Positions 30,309 through 40,598 of a stretch of 64,000 nt of DNA are shown in pieces. The DNA comes from Trichomonas vaginalis G3 (lineage: Eukaryota; Parabasalia; Trichomonadida; Trichomonadidae). Position numbers and translations under genes: made by a program. The number at the start of each line of letters is the position of its first letter. The stretch's first letter is position 1. The DNA lies in the NCBI RefSeq assembly GCF_026262505.1, contig NC_067204.1, positions 9,891,797-9,955,796 of the forward strand, read 5' to 3'. Under the pieces are notes generated by a model that was given only the letters and a program-made list of their open reading frames with translations, made no database searches and was not told the origin of the DNA.

Positions 30309-30427
30309 AAGGTAAAGAAACGTTTGAAGTAGATGAGATAGATAAAGCTATAAAATTATTTGACGAAGTTGCTGAAAAATACATGTAAAGCGTTTATTTT
30401 TGGTCTTTTGTGAAAGTCAGAAAATAA

Positions 30428-30476
30428 CGCTAATTTTATTTTTATTTATTTTTTTATTTTGTATGTAAAGACAGTA
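30428..30476 (+). promoter_or_regulatory. Promoter-like element of the KilA-N gene
   Basis: GCTAATTTTATTTTTATTTA, TTTTTTATTTTGTATGTAAA then GACAGTA before the ATG at 30477. Equivalent to the block at 28583 and 46636. Confidence 0.6.
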
Positions 30477-31301
30477 ATGTCAACATCAGAGAACACAACA
30501 ACAGTTATAGTCCATGAAGCCATAAATGAAGAATACGAGTACATACAATATAACAAACAGTTACGTCTCATTCGTTCGGTCAAAGATGACATGTACCAAA
30601 TGCAAAGTATTTTGAATGCTCTTCTTTCTACAAAGCAAGCATATCATTGGTTTGAAAACCAACAGGCAAAAGAACTTTTAGAAGAATTTCCTCATATGAT
30701 TGCTTCCCTCGGAAAACCGAGAGAAGAGATTCCGTACGAAAATCGCAAGAATTTGGCTCCTGGTTTGAAAGGTTATTATGTTCATAGACTTTTAGTAAAT
30801 GCTGTAGCAATGTGGGCTTCACCTCGTTATGCTTGTTATATTTTCATGATGTTAGATGAACTATATAAAGCAGAACGTGGAGAGATGGAAAAGAAACTTC
30901 AAGCAAAAGATGAAGTCATTGAATCCAAAGACAAAAGCATACAGAAAAGAATACCGCGTTCAGTACCAAAAGGAAAGGAAAAGAGTTATAAGTATATGAT
31001 ATATACTGAAGAGTTGGAGAAAGAAGAAGACAGAGATATGGTTATGTTGCATTTAGTCAGAAGAAACAACAAAAGCTTTTACGACCTTGCTAAGATTTAC
31101 AAATCTGACAGAAACTGGTTCTATCGTGAAAACTTACCGATTTCAATGACACCGAATGAAAATAAAGGAAATTGTCAAAAGTACTCTTCCTCAAACACAC
31201 TATGACATCAAAGGTTGCACAATACTTACATTCAAAGAAGACTTACCATTACTGAAGGAAAAAATAACAGAATATTTCGATAACTTCAAAGAGGAAGAAT
31301 G
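30477..31301 (+). pseudogene. Polinton B KilA-N domain protein
   Basis: Starts MSTSENTTTVIVHEAINEEY. The middle (WFENQQAKELLEEFPHM and GYYVHRLLVNAVAMWASPRY) is a KilA-N DNA-binding domain, followed by a coiled coil (KKLQAKDEVIESKDKSIQKR) and a C-terminal DNA-virus-type domain with RRNNKSFYDLAK. KilA-N proteins bind DNA and often regulate phage and giant-virus genes. Placement beside the palindromic sites makes it a candidate binder. Slightly broken; A copy at 45808. Confidence 0.75.
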
Positions 31302-31356
31302 AAAAAATCTAAGCTAATTTTATTTTTTTATAAAATTTTATCTCATATGAAAGAAC

Positions 31357-31572
31357 ATGAATTTAGAATATTCGGAACTCATGACAGAAGAAGAGAACGA
31401 ACAACATGTAAAAGATTATGCAAAATTTCTGAAGACATACAAAGCATTTAAACAATATCTAAATGCTTCTAAAGATTATACAAAATTTCTGAAGGTATAT
31501 AAAGCTTATGAAAAAGCGTATGAAAAGTTTATACATTGGGGAATTGTTGTAAAATATCCATATGAATACTAA
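31357..31572 (+). CDS. Small repeat-containing acidic/Tyr-Lys protein
   Basis: 71 residues with an internal near-repeat: DYAKFLKTYKAFKQYL and DYTKFLKVYKAYEKAY. All-helical by pattern. It follows the KilA-N gene in the same direction. Copy in A at 45539. Function unknown. Confidence 0.6.
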   Translation: MNLEYSELMTEEENEQHVKDYAKFLKTYKAFKQYLNASKDYTKFLKVYKAYEKAYEKFIHWGIVVKYPYEY

Positions 31573-31590
31573 CCAAAAATATATTTTTGC

Positions 31591-32064
31591 TTAAATAACT
31601 TCAGGGTCTATTTCTTCAACCATTTCACTTCCTTCGTCAATGTCAATTGAAGCTTCTTCAACCTTTGGTAGGAGCTTCTGTATAACATCTTTGTTCGTTA
31701 TTGTCTTCAGAGATGAAGGATAATATTTCACATTTGTTTCACCTTTCTTATATTCTTTCTGTTCGGAAAGATTTAAAACAATACTGAAGAAGTCAATGTT
31801 AGAGTTCTTTATGACAGTATAATGAGTATCTTTGACATTCACGAAGAAACTCTTTTGTTTCAAAACTACTGCTAACTCTTGTGAAGTATAACGTTTGCGG
31901 TCAATGACAATAGCTAATGGTCTGACATACTGACCAAACTTAGATTCTTTCACAAACTTCTTGTTAAAGATAACATTAACATTTGAAGCATTATTGAACT
32001 CATTCTTGATGGCAGTAGCGAGAGCATTGTATGAAAAGAACTTGCAATCTTGCATGTGTTTCAT
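31591..32064 (-). CDS. Unknown 157-residue protein
   Basis: Starts MKHMQDCKFFSYNALATAIK. Alternating beta-like segments (YVRPLAIVIDRKRYTSQELA, FVNVKDTHYTVIKNSN) and an acidic C-terminus (VEEASIDIDEGSEMVEEIDP). It stands alone on the minus strand between two plus-strand genes; the arrangement is the same in A (45054-45520). The acidic tail could bind a basic protein or mimic DNA, which is inference. Confidence 0.6.
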   Translation of the reverse strand: MKHMQDCKFFSYNALATAIKNEFNNASNVNVIFNKKFVKESKFGQYVRPLAIVIDRKRYTSQELAVVLKQKSFFVNVKDTHYTVIKNSNIDFFSIVLNLSEQKEYKKGETNVKYYPSSLKTITNKDVIQKLLPKVEEASIDIDEGSEMVEEIDPEVI

Positions 32065-32154
32065 TAAAATAAAAATATTAAATTATTTTGAAAAATAACT
32101 TAAAAAATCTAATCTAATTTTTTCAAAAAATATTTTTTTTATTTCCTACTAAAG

Positions 32155-33312
32155 ATGTATCGGAAGTTGTCTAAGTTAGAACACTCGGAAATAAAACAAC
32201 TTCTAACAGAAGCTAACATAGATGTTGCAAAGCATTACGCAACAAACAAAAAAGCACTCGCTGACATCCTCAATGACTATAATGGTGCAATAAGTTATGA
32301 TAGAATTCATGAGTTCATAAAGTCGCAACGCGGCGAGGACGAAGTCCATGCAAGAACATTTCCTTTAAATGACGTTGCTATTGACTTATATCATAGACGT
32401 TCAGTACCTCATGAAGTAAGAAGAGAAATGTTTGACATAACAAATGCGAACGTTGGTCATACTCGTAAAGCTCTTTCTCATGATGTTCGTCAAGAGATGT
32501 TTGAACTTACGAACTCAAACGTTGGTGAAACAAGAAGAAGAGACGACACACTGAAACAACAGAGAAGAGAGATGTTTAAGAGCGCTATAGAACAAGTTCG
32601 CAAAGCTAACGATGTCATTCGTTCCATTGACGACAAACCAAAAGAAGGTGAGAGATGGTTAAAGAAAGATGAAGAGAATAGGAAGAGAAATGTGAAGTCA
32701 GGCAATAGACTCATTGACTTTAACATCGAAGCTTTAGATGAACCAAACAGAGACTACTTACACAAACATTTCGGTAAGGTTTTCATGAGACTCTTAAAGA
32801 AGATTAAAATAAACTCCCAACAAAGATGGATGGTATGTTATAAACTTGGTGGAAAGTATGAATGTTCTACGTTAAACCTCAATAATATTGGAACATTACT
32901 ACATCAGCTCTTGAAGGAGAACTTTATATCAGAGATAGAAGCAAATGCTGCAGGTATTGTTGAAATGCACTATGACTTCTTCTTGACAAACATAAAGAAT
33001 CTTACTGAAATAAAGATGTATGATTTAACAGAATATGAAGGCTTAACGATGTCAGATGTAAAGAAAGGCAAACCAAAAAAGAGACCATATAGAGATGAAA
33101 GCACACTGACAAATGACCAGAAAGCCATTTTGGAAGCTCTTAAGCAAACAGGAAACCCAGCACTTATAGAAAGCTTTTGGAAAGATAATGGTGAAAAGAA
33201 GTTTTATAAGAAGAGAAGCGGTCAGTTCTGGAAGTATCTTTGCACATTACCTATAAATCTTGAACGCTACCAAATCTTCAATGAACTGAACAAAAGAACT
33301 GCACACTTATGA
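32155..33312 (+). CDS. Polymerase-partner gene, unknown function (385 aa)
   Basis: 385 residues, MYRKLSKLEHSEIKQLLTEA. Residues ~80-145 hold three repeats of a RREMFDITNANVGHTRK-like unit; the rest is charged and helical. The stop overlaps the polymerase start by four bases (TTATGAC…), implying tight co-expression. Because the polymerase is of the protein-primed type, a terminal protein is needed, and in protein-primed systems it is often encoded next to the polymerase. That role is an inference from position. The copy in A (43881-44963) is decayed. Confidence 0.6.
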   Translation: MYRKLSKLEHSEIKQLLTEANIDVAKHYATNKKALADILNDYNGAISYDRIHEFIKSQRGEDEVHARTFPLNDVAIDLYHRRSVPHEVRREMFDITNANVGHTRKALSHDVRQEMFELTNSNVGETRRRDDTLKQQRREMFKSAIEQVRKANDVIRSIDDKPKEGERWLKKDEENRKRNVKSGNRLIDFNIEALDEPNRDYLHKHFGKVFMRLLKKIKINSQQRWMVCYKLGGKYECSTLNLNNIGTLLHQLLKENFISEIEANAAGIVEMHYDFFLTNIKNLTEIKMYDLTEYEGLTMSDVKKGKPKKRPYRDESTLTNDQKAILEALKQTGNPALIESFWKDNGEKKFYKKRSGQFWKYLCTLPINLERYQIFNELNKRTAHL

Positions 33313-36002
33313 CAGAAGACAATTGTTTCGTTTATGCTTGCATTCAGGCTGGAGTAAATGAAGAAACTATTGACCACATGAGAGAAGTCATTCGTGTTAG
33401 AGACTTTCCTCAAAGTAAAGTACAAGAAATTTCCGATTCAACAGGTATAGCATTTAATGTTACCATTGGTTACTTCAATGACTCAAGACATAATGAAATA
33501 AAGAGATATATACCAAAAGAATGTGAAACTGTTAGAACTATTGACTTACTTCTTGTTGAAGACCACTACATGCTAAATGAAAGATTACCAATGACAACAT
33601 ATTTCATTCGCAACTATATAGAAATTCTCAAAGCGTGTGGTGGAATGAACATTGAGAAACAGATGAAGATTTATACAAAGAGAGAGAACAAATATGTAGT
33701 TCGTTATGATAGAACAACACCGTTATGGGATGTTATGAAAACATTGTGGGAGTGCAAATATTTCGAACCTATTTCTTATGGAGAACTTTTCACATATACG
33801 ACTGACTTATATAAACAGAACCTTGCACCATTTAAAGATTTGACATATGCTCCAAAGTATTGTGTACAACTGAAGAAGAAAGCAGAGTCAAAAGAAGTAA
33901 ATAAAAATAAGTGCAAGTTCATTCCTGAGCATGTTTTCTTTGCTGACTTTGAGTGTAGTACCGATGGCTTTCATAAAGCTTTTAACATCTGTTATGACAG
34001 TGAAGATGATTCAGTGAGTGAAAGCATATGGGGTCAAAACTGTGCAACAGAATTTTTGGAGCGACTTCCTGACAAGAGTTTAATATATTTCCATAACCTC
34101 AGCTATGACATAAACTTCATCTTAAGACACATGACAGAAGTGAAAGGAACTCCCATCATTAAAGGTTCACGAACAATGCAAATAACTGGCTTATATAAAG
34201 GAAGGGCAATTATTATAAAAGACTCTTACAGTGTTATAAATAAGAAGCTTAAACTATTTCCTGCTATGTTTAACTTACAAACAGGACCGAAAGAAGTATT
34301 TCCATACAACTACTACAGCAGTACTTTGTTAGCAAATGACAACAGAACTGGTGTCATTTCTGAAGCATGTAAGTTTATCCGGGATGCAGATACATTCATG
34401 AAAAACATAGATTCCATCAAAGGTTGCAGAATAGATGAGAACCACTTCGACTTAGAAAAATATAGCACATTTTATTGCAAACAAGATGTAAGAATTTTAA
34501 GAGAAGGTTTTGTAAAGTTCCGCAATGACTTATTGAAAGAGTTTGATTTAAACGTTTATGACTACGTTAGTATTTGTTCTATTGCTAACAAATTATTTGA
34601 GAACAGAGTGTACTTCCCGAATGGAAATCTTTATGACCTCTCAAATAAACCAAGAGAATTTATTTCGAGATGTATTCAAGGTGGAAGATGTATGCTGTCA
34701 GATAACATGAAACAAAAGAGCGAAAAGAAACTCATTGCTGACTTCGACGCTGTTTCATTATATCCATCAGCTATAGCAAGACTTTATACTTTAGAAGGAA
34801 TTCCAAAAGTATTGAAGGATGAGATGTTAAGCACAGAGTATCTCATGAGACATTTATTCGATGACGACCAAAAGGAACCCATTGGTGAAAAGTTTATGTC
34901 CGGCTTCTTTGTTCTCATTAAGATAACAGAGATTGGCATACATAGACACTTTCCTTTAATAGTTTGTGACCCTGAACTAAATCCAGAACTTAACGTTCCC
35001 AGAAGTTCAAACACTTGCTGTCTCATGTATGTTGACCATATAACATTACAAGACCTCATAAAATATCAAGGTGTCAAATGTGAAGTGTTGCAAGGATACT
35101 ATTACGATGGAAACAGAGATATTAGAATAAGAGATGAAGTAAAGAAGTTGTTTGAGTTAAGGTTAAAGTATAAGAAAGAAGGAAATCCTTTGCAAGAAAA
35201 TATAAAGCTCATTCTGAACAGCATTTATGGCAAAACTATTCTATCTCCTATTGAGTCAAAAATAACCATAGTAGATGACAAAGATGCTATAAGATATGCC
35301 ATCAGAAACTACAACCATATAGTGAAGTTCGAAGGTTTGGATGGTTCAGATAAAACTATTTTCAAGCTAACGAAAAGCATTTGCAGACACTTTAACTTCT
35401 GTCCACTTGGTGTTAACATTCTATCTATGTCGAAGAGAGTAATGTGTGAAGTATTCTGTACTGCTGAAGATATGGGACTTCAAATCTTCTACCAGGACTG
35501 TGATAGCATGCATATTTTCAATGAAGACATACCAAAGCTTGCAGCAGAGTTTAAGAAGAGATACGGTTGCGAACTTATAGGAAAGAACCTTGGTCAATTT
35601 CATTCTGACTTTGCAGAAATAACACCTGGAAAACAAAGTTTAGCATACAAGTCAATATTTTGTGGAAAGAAGACTTACATAGACTTACTCACGAACGATT
35701 TAAATGAAGTTGCATTCCATGCACGTTGTAAAGGTGTAAAACAAGACGTTCTTGCTTTAACAGCAAATGAAATGTTTCCTGAAGCTATACAATGCTATTA
35801 CAATGAAGATAAGAACATTCACATACCTGTTGGAACATATGACAAAGACTCTGAGTTCAGTGTCATGAAACTTTATAAAGCACTTTATGACGGTCAAGAG
35901 ATTGGATTTGACTTATGTAAGTCATGTCAACCTTGCTTTGAAGAGAAGTTTAACTTCTCAATAACGACTAAAACAAGCTTTATTCGTAAGTTGAAGTTCT
36001 GA
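33309..36002 (+). CDS. Protein-primed DNA polymerase B
   Basis: 897 residues. A 3'-5' exonuclease domain shows FFADFECSTDG (~residue 210), FHNLSYDINFILRH (~255) and YCKQDVRIL (~390). The polymerase domain shows DFDAVSLYPSAIARL (~480), KLILNSIYGKT (~635) and the Asp-containing motif C YQDCDSMH (~725). Length and motif spacing fit the protein-primed family of Polintons, adenoviruses and phage phi29. The frame is whole. It is downstream of, and overlaps, the 385-residue gene. It should copy the linear element from its ends. Confidence 0.9.
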   Translation: MTEDNCFVYACIQAGVNEETIDHMREVIRVRDFPQSKVQEISDSTGIAFNVTIGYFNDSRHNEIKRYIPKECETVRTIDLLLVEDHYMLNERLPMTTYFIRNYIEILKACGGMNIEKQMKIYTKRENKYVVRYDRTTPLWDVMKTLWECKYFEPISYGELFTYTTDLYKQNLAPFKDLTYAPKYCVQLKKKAESKEVNKNKCKFIPEHVFFADFECSTDGFHKAFNICYDSEDDSVSESIWGQNCATEFLERLPDKSLIYFHNLSYDINFILRHMTEVKGTPIIKGSRTMQITGLYKGRAIIIKDSYSVINKKLKLFPAMFNLQTGPKEVFPYNYYSSTLLANDNRTGVISEACKFIRDADTFMKNIDSIKGCRIDENHFDLEKYSTFYCKQDVRILREGFVKFRNDLLKEFDLNVYDYVSICSIANKLFENRVYFPNGNLYDLSNKPREFISRCIQGGRCMLSDNMKQKSEKKLIADFDAVSLYPSAIARLYTLEGIPKVLKDEMLSTEYLMRHLFDDDQKEPIGEKFMSGFFVLIKITEIGIHRHFPLIVCDPELNPELNVPRSSNTCCLMYVDHITLQDLIKYQGVKCEVLQGYYYDGNRDIRIRDEVKKLFELRLKYKKEGNPLQENIKLILNSIYGKTILSPIESKITIVDDKDAIRYAIRNYNHIVKFEGLDGSDKTIFKLTKSICRHFNFCPLGVNILSMSKRVMCEVFCTAEDMGLQIFYQDCDSMHIFNEDIPKLAAEFKKRYGCELIGKNLGQFHSDFAEITPGKQSLAYKSIFCGKKTYIDLLTNDLNEVAFHARCKGVKQDVLALTANEMFPEAIQCYYNEDKNIHIPVGTYDKDSEFSVMKLYKALYDGQEIGFDLCKSCQPCFEEKFNFSITTKTSFIRKLKF

Positions 36003-36144
36003 GGTCATTTATTTTTGTCAGCAATGAGGTCATGAATGAGGTCATGAATGAGGTCAGCAATGAGGTCATTTATTTTTGTCAGCAATGAGGTCATTCGTGA
36101 TAAAAATAAGCCGCTAACGGCAAGGGCGAAGCCCATGAGGTCAT
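36003..36144. repeat. Short tandem repeats and palindromic module at a convergent gene junction
   Basis: Five or more AATGAGGTCA units plus two TTATTTTTGTCAGCAATGAG units, then GCCGCTAACGGC and GGGCGAAGCCC hairpins at 36109-36138. This is the only DNA between the ends of the polymerase gene and a virion gene, so it probably contains terminators. The A counterpart (16676-16756) lacks the expanded repeats. Confidence 0.7.
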
Positions 36145-36991
36145 TTACAATACAGCAATTGTAGAGTTTAAGAGTTGTGCTTCAATGTAGAGACAGTCCT
36201 TATGGTCTGGAGGTAAGAACACTGGGCAGTTATGGTCATGAGTGGAGAACATGTCTATCCAAAATTCACGATTGAAGCCAGTTAATTTATAGTATTTAGG
36301 GTTAGGAAGTGGTGAAGTTCTTGTATGACCAATGAACTCATTTTCAACTCCCTTACTTAAGTTTGAATATAATATAGCTTGCTTTCTATCCCAAATGCCA
36401 GGTGTTACAATCTTTGAAAATTCATTTTTCCTCGGAAGCATTGCATCATAATTGAAAACATTCTTGAAGTCTTCATTGGGTTCAGAGATTTGAAATCTTA
36501 TACGTAATGGATTTTCTTTCTCTTTAGCTACTTCATTGAATGGTGAATATATAACAAACTGACAGTCATGTGTTCCATCTTCATTTTCATTAAATTCATA
36601 ATGAAAGTCTATAAGTTGTGGCTGACTACCTTCTTCTTTCAGTTGTGCAAGAAACTCACGTAAAGGCTGTAAAGTTTGTACTTCAATGTTGAACTTTTTC
36701 TCGAACATTTCATTAAATGAAATCATACATTGCAACAATGTTGTATCGTCTTTAAAGTATTTGTATATGTGAATGTTTTGGGCGCTTAAAGACTGTTCGT
36801 CATTTTCTATCTCGACTTGAAGTATAAAGTCAACTTTCCTAAATGCACGTGTTATATACATAGATGTTATGCCAATGTACTTCTCTTCATTTATGTTCAC
36901 AATCCAGTCTGTTGGAACTTAAACGTTACTCTGTTCCCTTTATTTTGACGTCAGGGTTTTCACTACTGAACGCAACAGTTAAAGGTATTTG
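36145..36991 (-). pseudogene. Polinton B copy of minor virion protein type 1
   Basis: Nearly identical to the open 285-residue gene at 15818 in A; see there. Broken near its beginning. Confidence 0.65.
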
Positions 36992-37024
36992 TCTATACAT
37001 TTAATTCGGATAAAAATAAACCAT

Positions 37025-37285
37025 TTACTCTTTCTTTGCTTCAGCTTCTTTAGCTTTTGCTTCAGCTTCTTCTCTAGCTTTTTTCGCCAGCAAACGTGGG
37101 TTCTTTTGTCTTCCAGCAGCTAATGCAGCAAGTTGTTTTTCACTAAGTTTTCTCTTTGGTCTCTCTGGCTTTTGTTCTTGTTTTTGTTCCTTCAGTTCGG
37201 ATAAAATTTGCTCACGAATTTCTTTCTTCAATGCTTCAACATCTATGACTCCTTGGGTCTTGTCCGTAGGGCTTGTCTGAGTCAT
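37025..37285 (-). CDS. Small Lys/Ala/Glu-rich coiled-coil protein (B copy)
   Basis: 86 residues from the ATG at 37285, same as the A copy at 15534. A TTTTTTATCTGCAG promoter-like motif precedes the start on this strand. Confidence 0.6.
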   Translation of the reverse strand: MTQTSPTDKTQGVIDVEALKKEIREQILSELKEQKQEQKPERPKRKLSEKQLAALAAGRQKNPRLLAKKAREEAEAKAKEAEAKKE

Positions 37286-37330
37286 TTGACTGCAGATAAA
37301 AAACAAAATTAAAACTTTAACCGATGTAAA

Positions 37331-37762
37331 ATGAGCTTGTCAAAATCAGAGCGAGAGTCTATTATATTAAATGACGCAAGAGGAATACAACATCCTTTCT
37401 ATTACGTAAGTCAGAGTAAAGATGGTAAAATATACGTAAGAAAAAGAAGGTTCCATTAGCGAATGCAGAAAGCGACAACATTAAGGTGCATGGCAAGGGT
37501 GAAGTCCACGAAGCCCATGTTAAGCCTTCTATTCAAACTGAGCCACCAAAAGACAAGAAGAAAGAAGCCAGATGTACTTTCAATAACGAACCAAGAGCTT
37601 ATTGCAAAGTTCGTGAATTTCATTGAAAAGCAAACCGAGTCAAAGAACCCTGACCCGCCAGTGAAAGAAGTTGAGACAAAAGAGAATGCACAGTTCATTG
37701 AAAATGTCAAGAAACAACTTCCACCACGAATGCCAAGAAGAAGAGTGAGAATAATGAAGTAA
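37331..37762 (+). pseudogene. Polinton B small basic virion-type protein
   Basis: Starts MSLSKSERESIILNDARGI, as in A at 15488, and includes the palindromic module near 37486-37521 and an RMPRRRVR basic tail. Unknown family. Broken. Confidence 0.5.
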
Positions 37763-37789
37763 ATAGATATTTTTATCCGAAGTAAATAC
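37763..37789 (+). promoter_or_regulatory. Promoter-like motif of the capsid gene
   Basis: GATATTTTTATCCGAAGTAA then ATAC and ATG. The same motif precedes the A capsid start at 15023. Confidence 0.6.
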
Positions 37790-39362
37790 ATGAGAACGAA
37801 CAGTTAAACGAATTACTCCAGCAGAGCATATTCATCAGATTCGCTCATATTTCGATATCATAGACAATGCAGTTCAAATTGGTGACACTAATAGAAAATA
37901 TTCTGACGCAAAGATTCCATCACAACCTGGAACTGCTAAAGATAACACATGGGTAACATTCAATCTCTCACCTCCTGGTGAAAATATGTTGGACCTTTAC
38001 AATACATTCATTAAGTATAAAATGGAAGGTCAATTTATTGTAGATAAAGAAATTGGTTCAGGTTCCAATAAAACAAACCCACCAGGATTTTGGATTGGTT
38101 TCGATGACGCTTTCTATGCAGTTGCTGGATATCAAATCCTTGCAAATGGTCGTATCGTATATTCTCAAGACAACGCAAGAGAAGAAGCATATATAACTTC
38201 AAACTCACAAACTACCGAACAAATAAAGAAAGTAGATGTTTTCTCAAAGACTCGACATGAAGATGTATGGAGTCATTCGGGAACATGCAGAACAGGACAA
38301 ATTGTTAGTGGTCCAATTACAGCAGGAAAATCATTTGATTTTAAGCTTCGTTTAAGAATTCCTGTTAGAAGATTCCTTCCATTAGAAGCTATTCGATTTA
38401 TTCCAGCTTTTGCAGGAAACATTCAGCTTAAAGTAAAGTTCAGTAGCGACGCCTTACAATGCACATCTATATCTGTAAATGATATCATTGCTTTCAATCC
38501 AACTCTTAAAGTTGCATTTGCTTCAGATTCAAATCCACCGACAAATAAATTTGTTCCATGGAATGAACCATTCACTATGATAACGAAGGCAGTAGAAGCT
38601 AGTGGAACAGTTACTATTACAACTGTAAACCAGCAACTATTTCGAACAAAGATGGATTTTAATGAATGTTTCATTCATCCAAAGTCATTCTCTTTAGACC
38701 CTAACATTTATACAGAACTTGTAGAACATTATACAAACGAGGCTTTATGTTTTCCCTGTTAAAGTTATGGATTGGATTCCTATGGACGGTTCATTCTCAA
38801 AGAATACAGATAGTTCAAGTGCAACATTTACAGCAGCTTATACGCCTATTAATGTTAAAAGTATTTGGGCACTATTTAGAAAGAAAGACAACTATTATGT
38901 TAATTTTGAGAACCCTAAGTTTAAATATCTTCAGCTTTCCATGGGAGCTTATGGAAATATGCCTGCAGAACCTGAAAAATCATATGGACCTGTATTTTAT
39001 GAAATGGTTGCGAACGCCTGCAATACAAACAATGATATGATTGGATTTAATGAAGATGTTATGAGGTCATTGGTGGATGATGGTAGTGTGGAACATAAAT
39101 GGGATAGCTATGACAACACACATTTCTTATGTGGTTTTCCAACTGAAGTGGACTTTTGCTTCCAGCAAGGTCAAACATCTACTGCTCAATAACATACAAA
39201 TTGTCTGTTAAAGGACCTATTGAACTAGCAACTGAAAACGTACCAAAGCCACTTATTGGATTTATGAGGGATTGTTGCTTTGCCATTCAGGTGCGTGCTA
39301 ATGGAATCCCAATAATAAGATTAGATGACTATAACTTAGCTACGGACGACAGTGAGGAATAA
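37790..39362 (+). pseudogene. Polinton B major capsid protein candidate
   Basis: Locus for about 520 residues. Segments include MLDLYNTFIKYKMEGQFIVD, FWIGFDDAFYAVAGYQ and LEAIRFIPAFAGNIQLKVKF in the first half and KSIWALFRKKDNYYVNFENP and GFPTEVDFCFQQG in the second, all beta-rich, fitting two jelly-rolls. Collinear with 13451-15023 in A and the most conserved virion gene between the two. The assignment is by length and context. Broken in a few places. Confidence 0.6.
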
Positions 39363-39392
39363 AGGATGAACGTTTATTTTTAAAGCTTATAA

Positions 39393-39833
39393 ATGAGTTC
39401 TTCATCAAGCTCTCGTGAACCTTCACCATCTATGAAACAAACTTTACCAAACGATTATGGAGCACCTATTGAATATTTCTTACGAGCTGCACAATGGCAA
39501 AGAGCAGTCTCACCAAGGTTAGGTGTTCCACCAGCTCCTGTCAAAAATAGCATTTGGTCAAGTCCTTATATAAAATATGGTCTCCCACTAGGTTTGCTAG
39601 CTACAGCAGGAGCAGTTATGATGTTGAAAAGAAATAAAGCAAATGTTGTAAATAATACTGAAGTAGCTGAAGTTAAACAAACTCTGACACCTTCACAAAC
39701 AACACCTTCAATGACTCCTGAACCTATGAAAGTACAAACTCCTGTTCAAAAGTCAACTCCAAAACCGACTCCAACATTTAAACCAGAACCTACACCACAA
39801 ATAAATCGTAAAACTCCTGCGTTTCCTTACTGA
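39393..39833 (+). CDS. Pro-rich single-pass membrane protein
   Basis: 146 residues. Starts with a Ser/Pro-rich patch (SSSSSREPSPSMKQTLP), then a likely transmembrane segment at ~residues 68-86 (GLPLGLLATAGAVMMLKR), then a Pro/Thr/Gln tail with TPxPTP repeats (KSTPKPTPTFKPEPTPQ). A single membrane span in a Polinton virion-gene cluster could mean an inner-membrane or virion-assembly role, which is inference. The same gene in A is split at 8218/13233. Confidence 0.6.
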   Translation: MSSSSSSREPSPSMKQTLPNDYGAPIEYFLRAAQWQRAVSPRLGVPPAPVKNSIWSSPYIKYGLPLGLLATAGAVMMLKRNKANVVNNTEVAEVKQTLTPSQTTPSMTPEPMKVQTPVQKSTPKPTPTFKPEPTPQINRKTPAFPY

Positions 39834-39881
39834 AAAAATAACGTTATTTTTATTTAATATTAAAATTTTTATTTGATTGAA

Positions 39882-40124
39882 ATGACAAATAAAGTCACTG
39901 AAGCAATGAAACAAAAGTTTTTGGTAGAATACATTAAATCAGGAACTATTCCAGAAGGTTTTTACATTCATACTATGAAGGATGGTAGAGTTCAGTTTAG
40001 AAAGATAAAGCAACCATTAGATAAAGAAGGAATTTTGAGAAAGATTAAACTTCATGAGGACAACATTGCTGAACTTAAGAAGAAGTTAGAAGAGTTGGAG
40101 AAAGCAGACGACAGTGAGGAATAA
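39882..40124 (+). CDS. Small coiled-coil protein next to the TIR (B copy)
   Basis: 81 residues, MTNKVTEAMKQKFLVEYIKS, ending in LEELEKADDSEE. The last residues differ from A and C (…KGREL) and, with the following bases, equal the end of the capsid gene (CGACAGTGAGGAATAAAG), suggesting a copy event at the TIR boundary. Confidence 0.65.
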   Translation: MTNKVTEAMKQKFLVEYIKSGTIPEGFYIHTMKDGRVQFRKIKQPLDKEGILRKIKLHEDNIAELKKKLEELEKADDSEE

Positions 40125-40138
40125 AGCAATGAATTCAA

Positions 40139-40194
40139 CAGGGTTAGAAAAGAGGTTAGAAAACGTGTTAGATCTAACATTCTAACATAAACAT
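40139..40194. promoter_or_regulatory. Palindrome/iteron site, GTTAG type (right TIR of B)
   Basis: GGTTAGAAAAGAGGTTAGAA leads into TGTTAGATCTAACA and one more TCTAACA unit: the reverse complement of the left-TIR site. Confidence 0.85.
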
Positions 40195-40277
40195 TATTTT
40201 TGTGCTATGTTTTCATACGTGTGAGGGTGGTGATATCATTAATTTTTAAGTTTATTTTTAAGTTTATTTTTATATAA

Positions 40278-40598
40278 ATGACGAAAACTATTGAGATAAC
40301 AAACTACAACGGTCATGAGTTCAAGAACTTGTTCTTCGTTCCTCGTGAAAATACATTCTATCAGATACGAGGGAGAAAGGGTAAAGTTAGTTTGAGCGTT
40401 TATGAAGGAATGAAGAATGGAAAGTTTATACAAGCATACGATACAAACGGTAAACGTGTTTCATTAGCTTTGTCAAAACTTACTAACATTTATTTTGACA
40501 GTGATTTTGACCTATATGAAGAAGAAAGTGAGTCAGAAGATTATGAGCTGTTATATAAAGCACAGCAATGGGAGGAGTTGCAATACTTTTGTAAGTGA
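40278..40598 (+). CDS. TIR-encoded small acidic-tail protein (right TIR of B)
   Basis: 106 residues, the same as at 18136 because it lies in the inverted repeat. Transcribed outward, toward the element end. See 7275. Confidence 0.7.
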   Translation: MTKTIEITNYNGHEFKNLFFVPRENTFYQIRGRKGKVSLSVYEGMKNGKFIQAYDTNGKRVSLALSKLTNIYFDSDFDLYEEESESEDYELLYKAQQWEELQYFCK

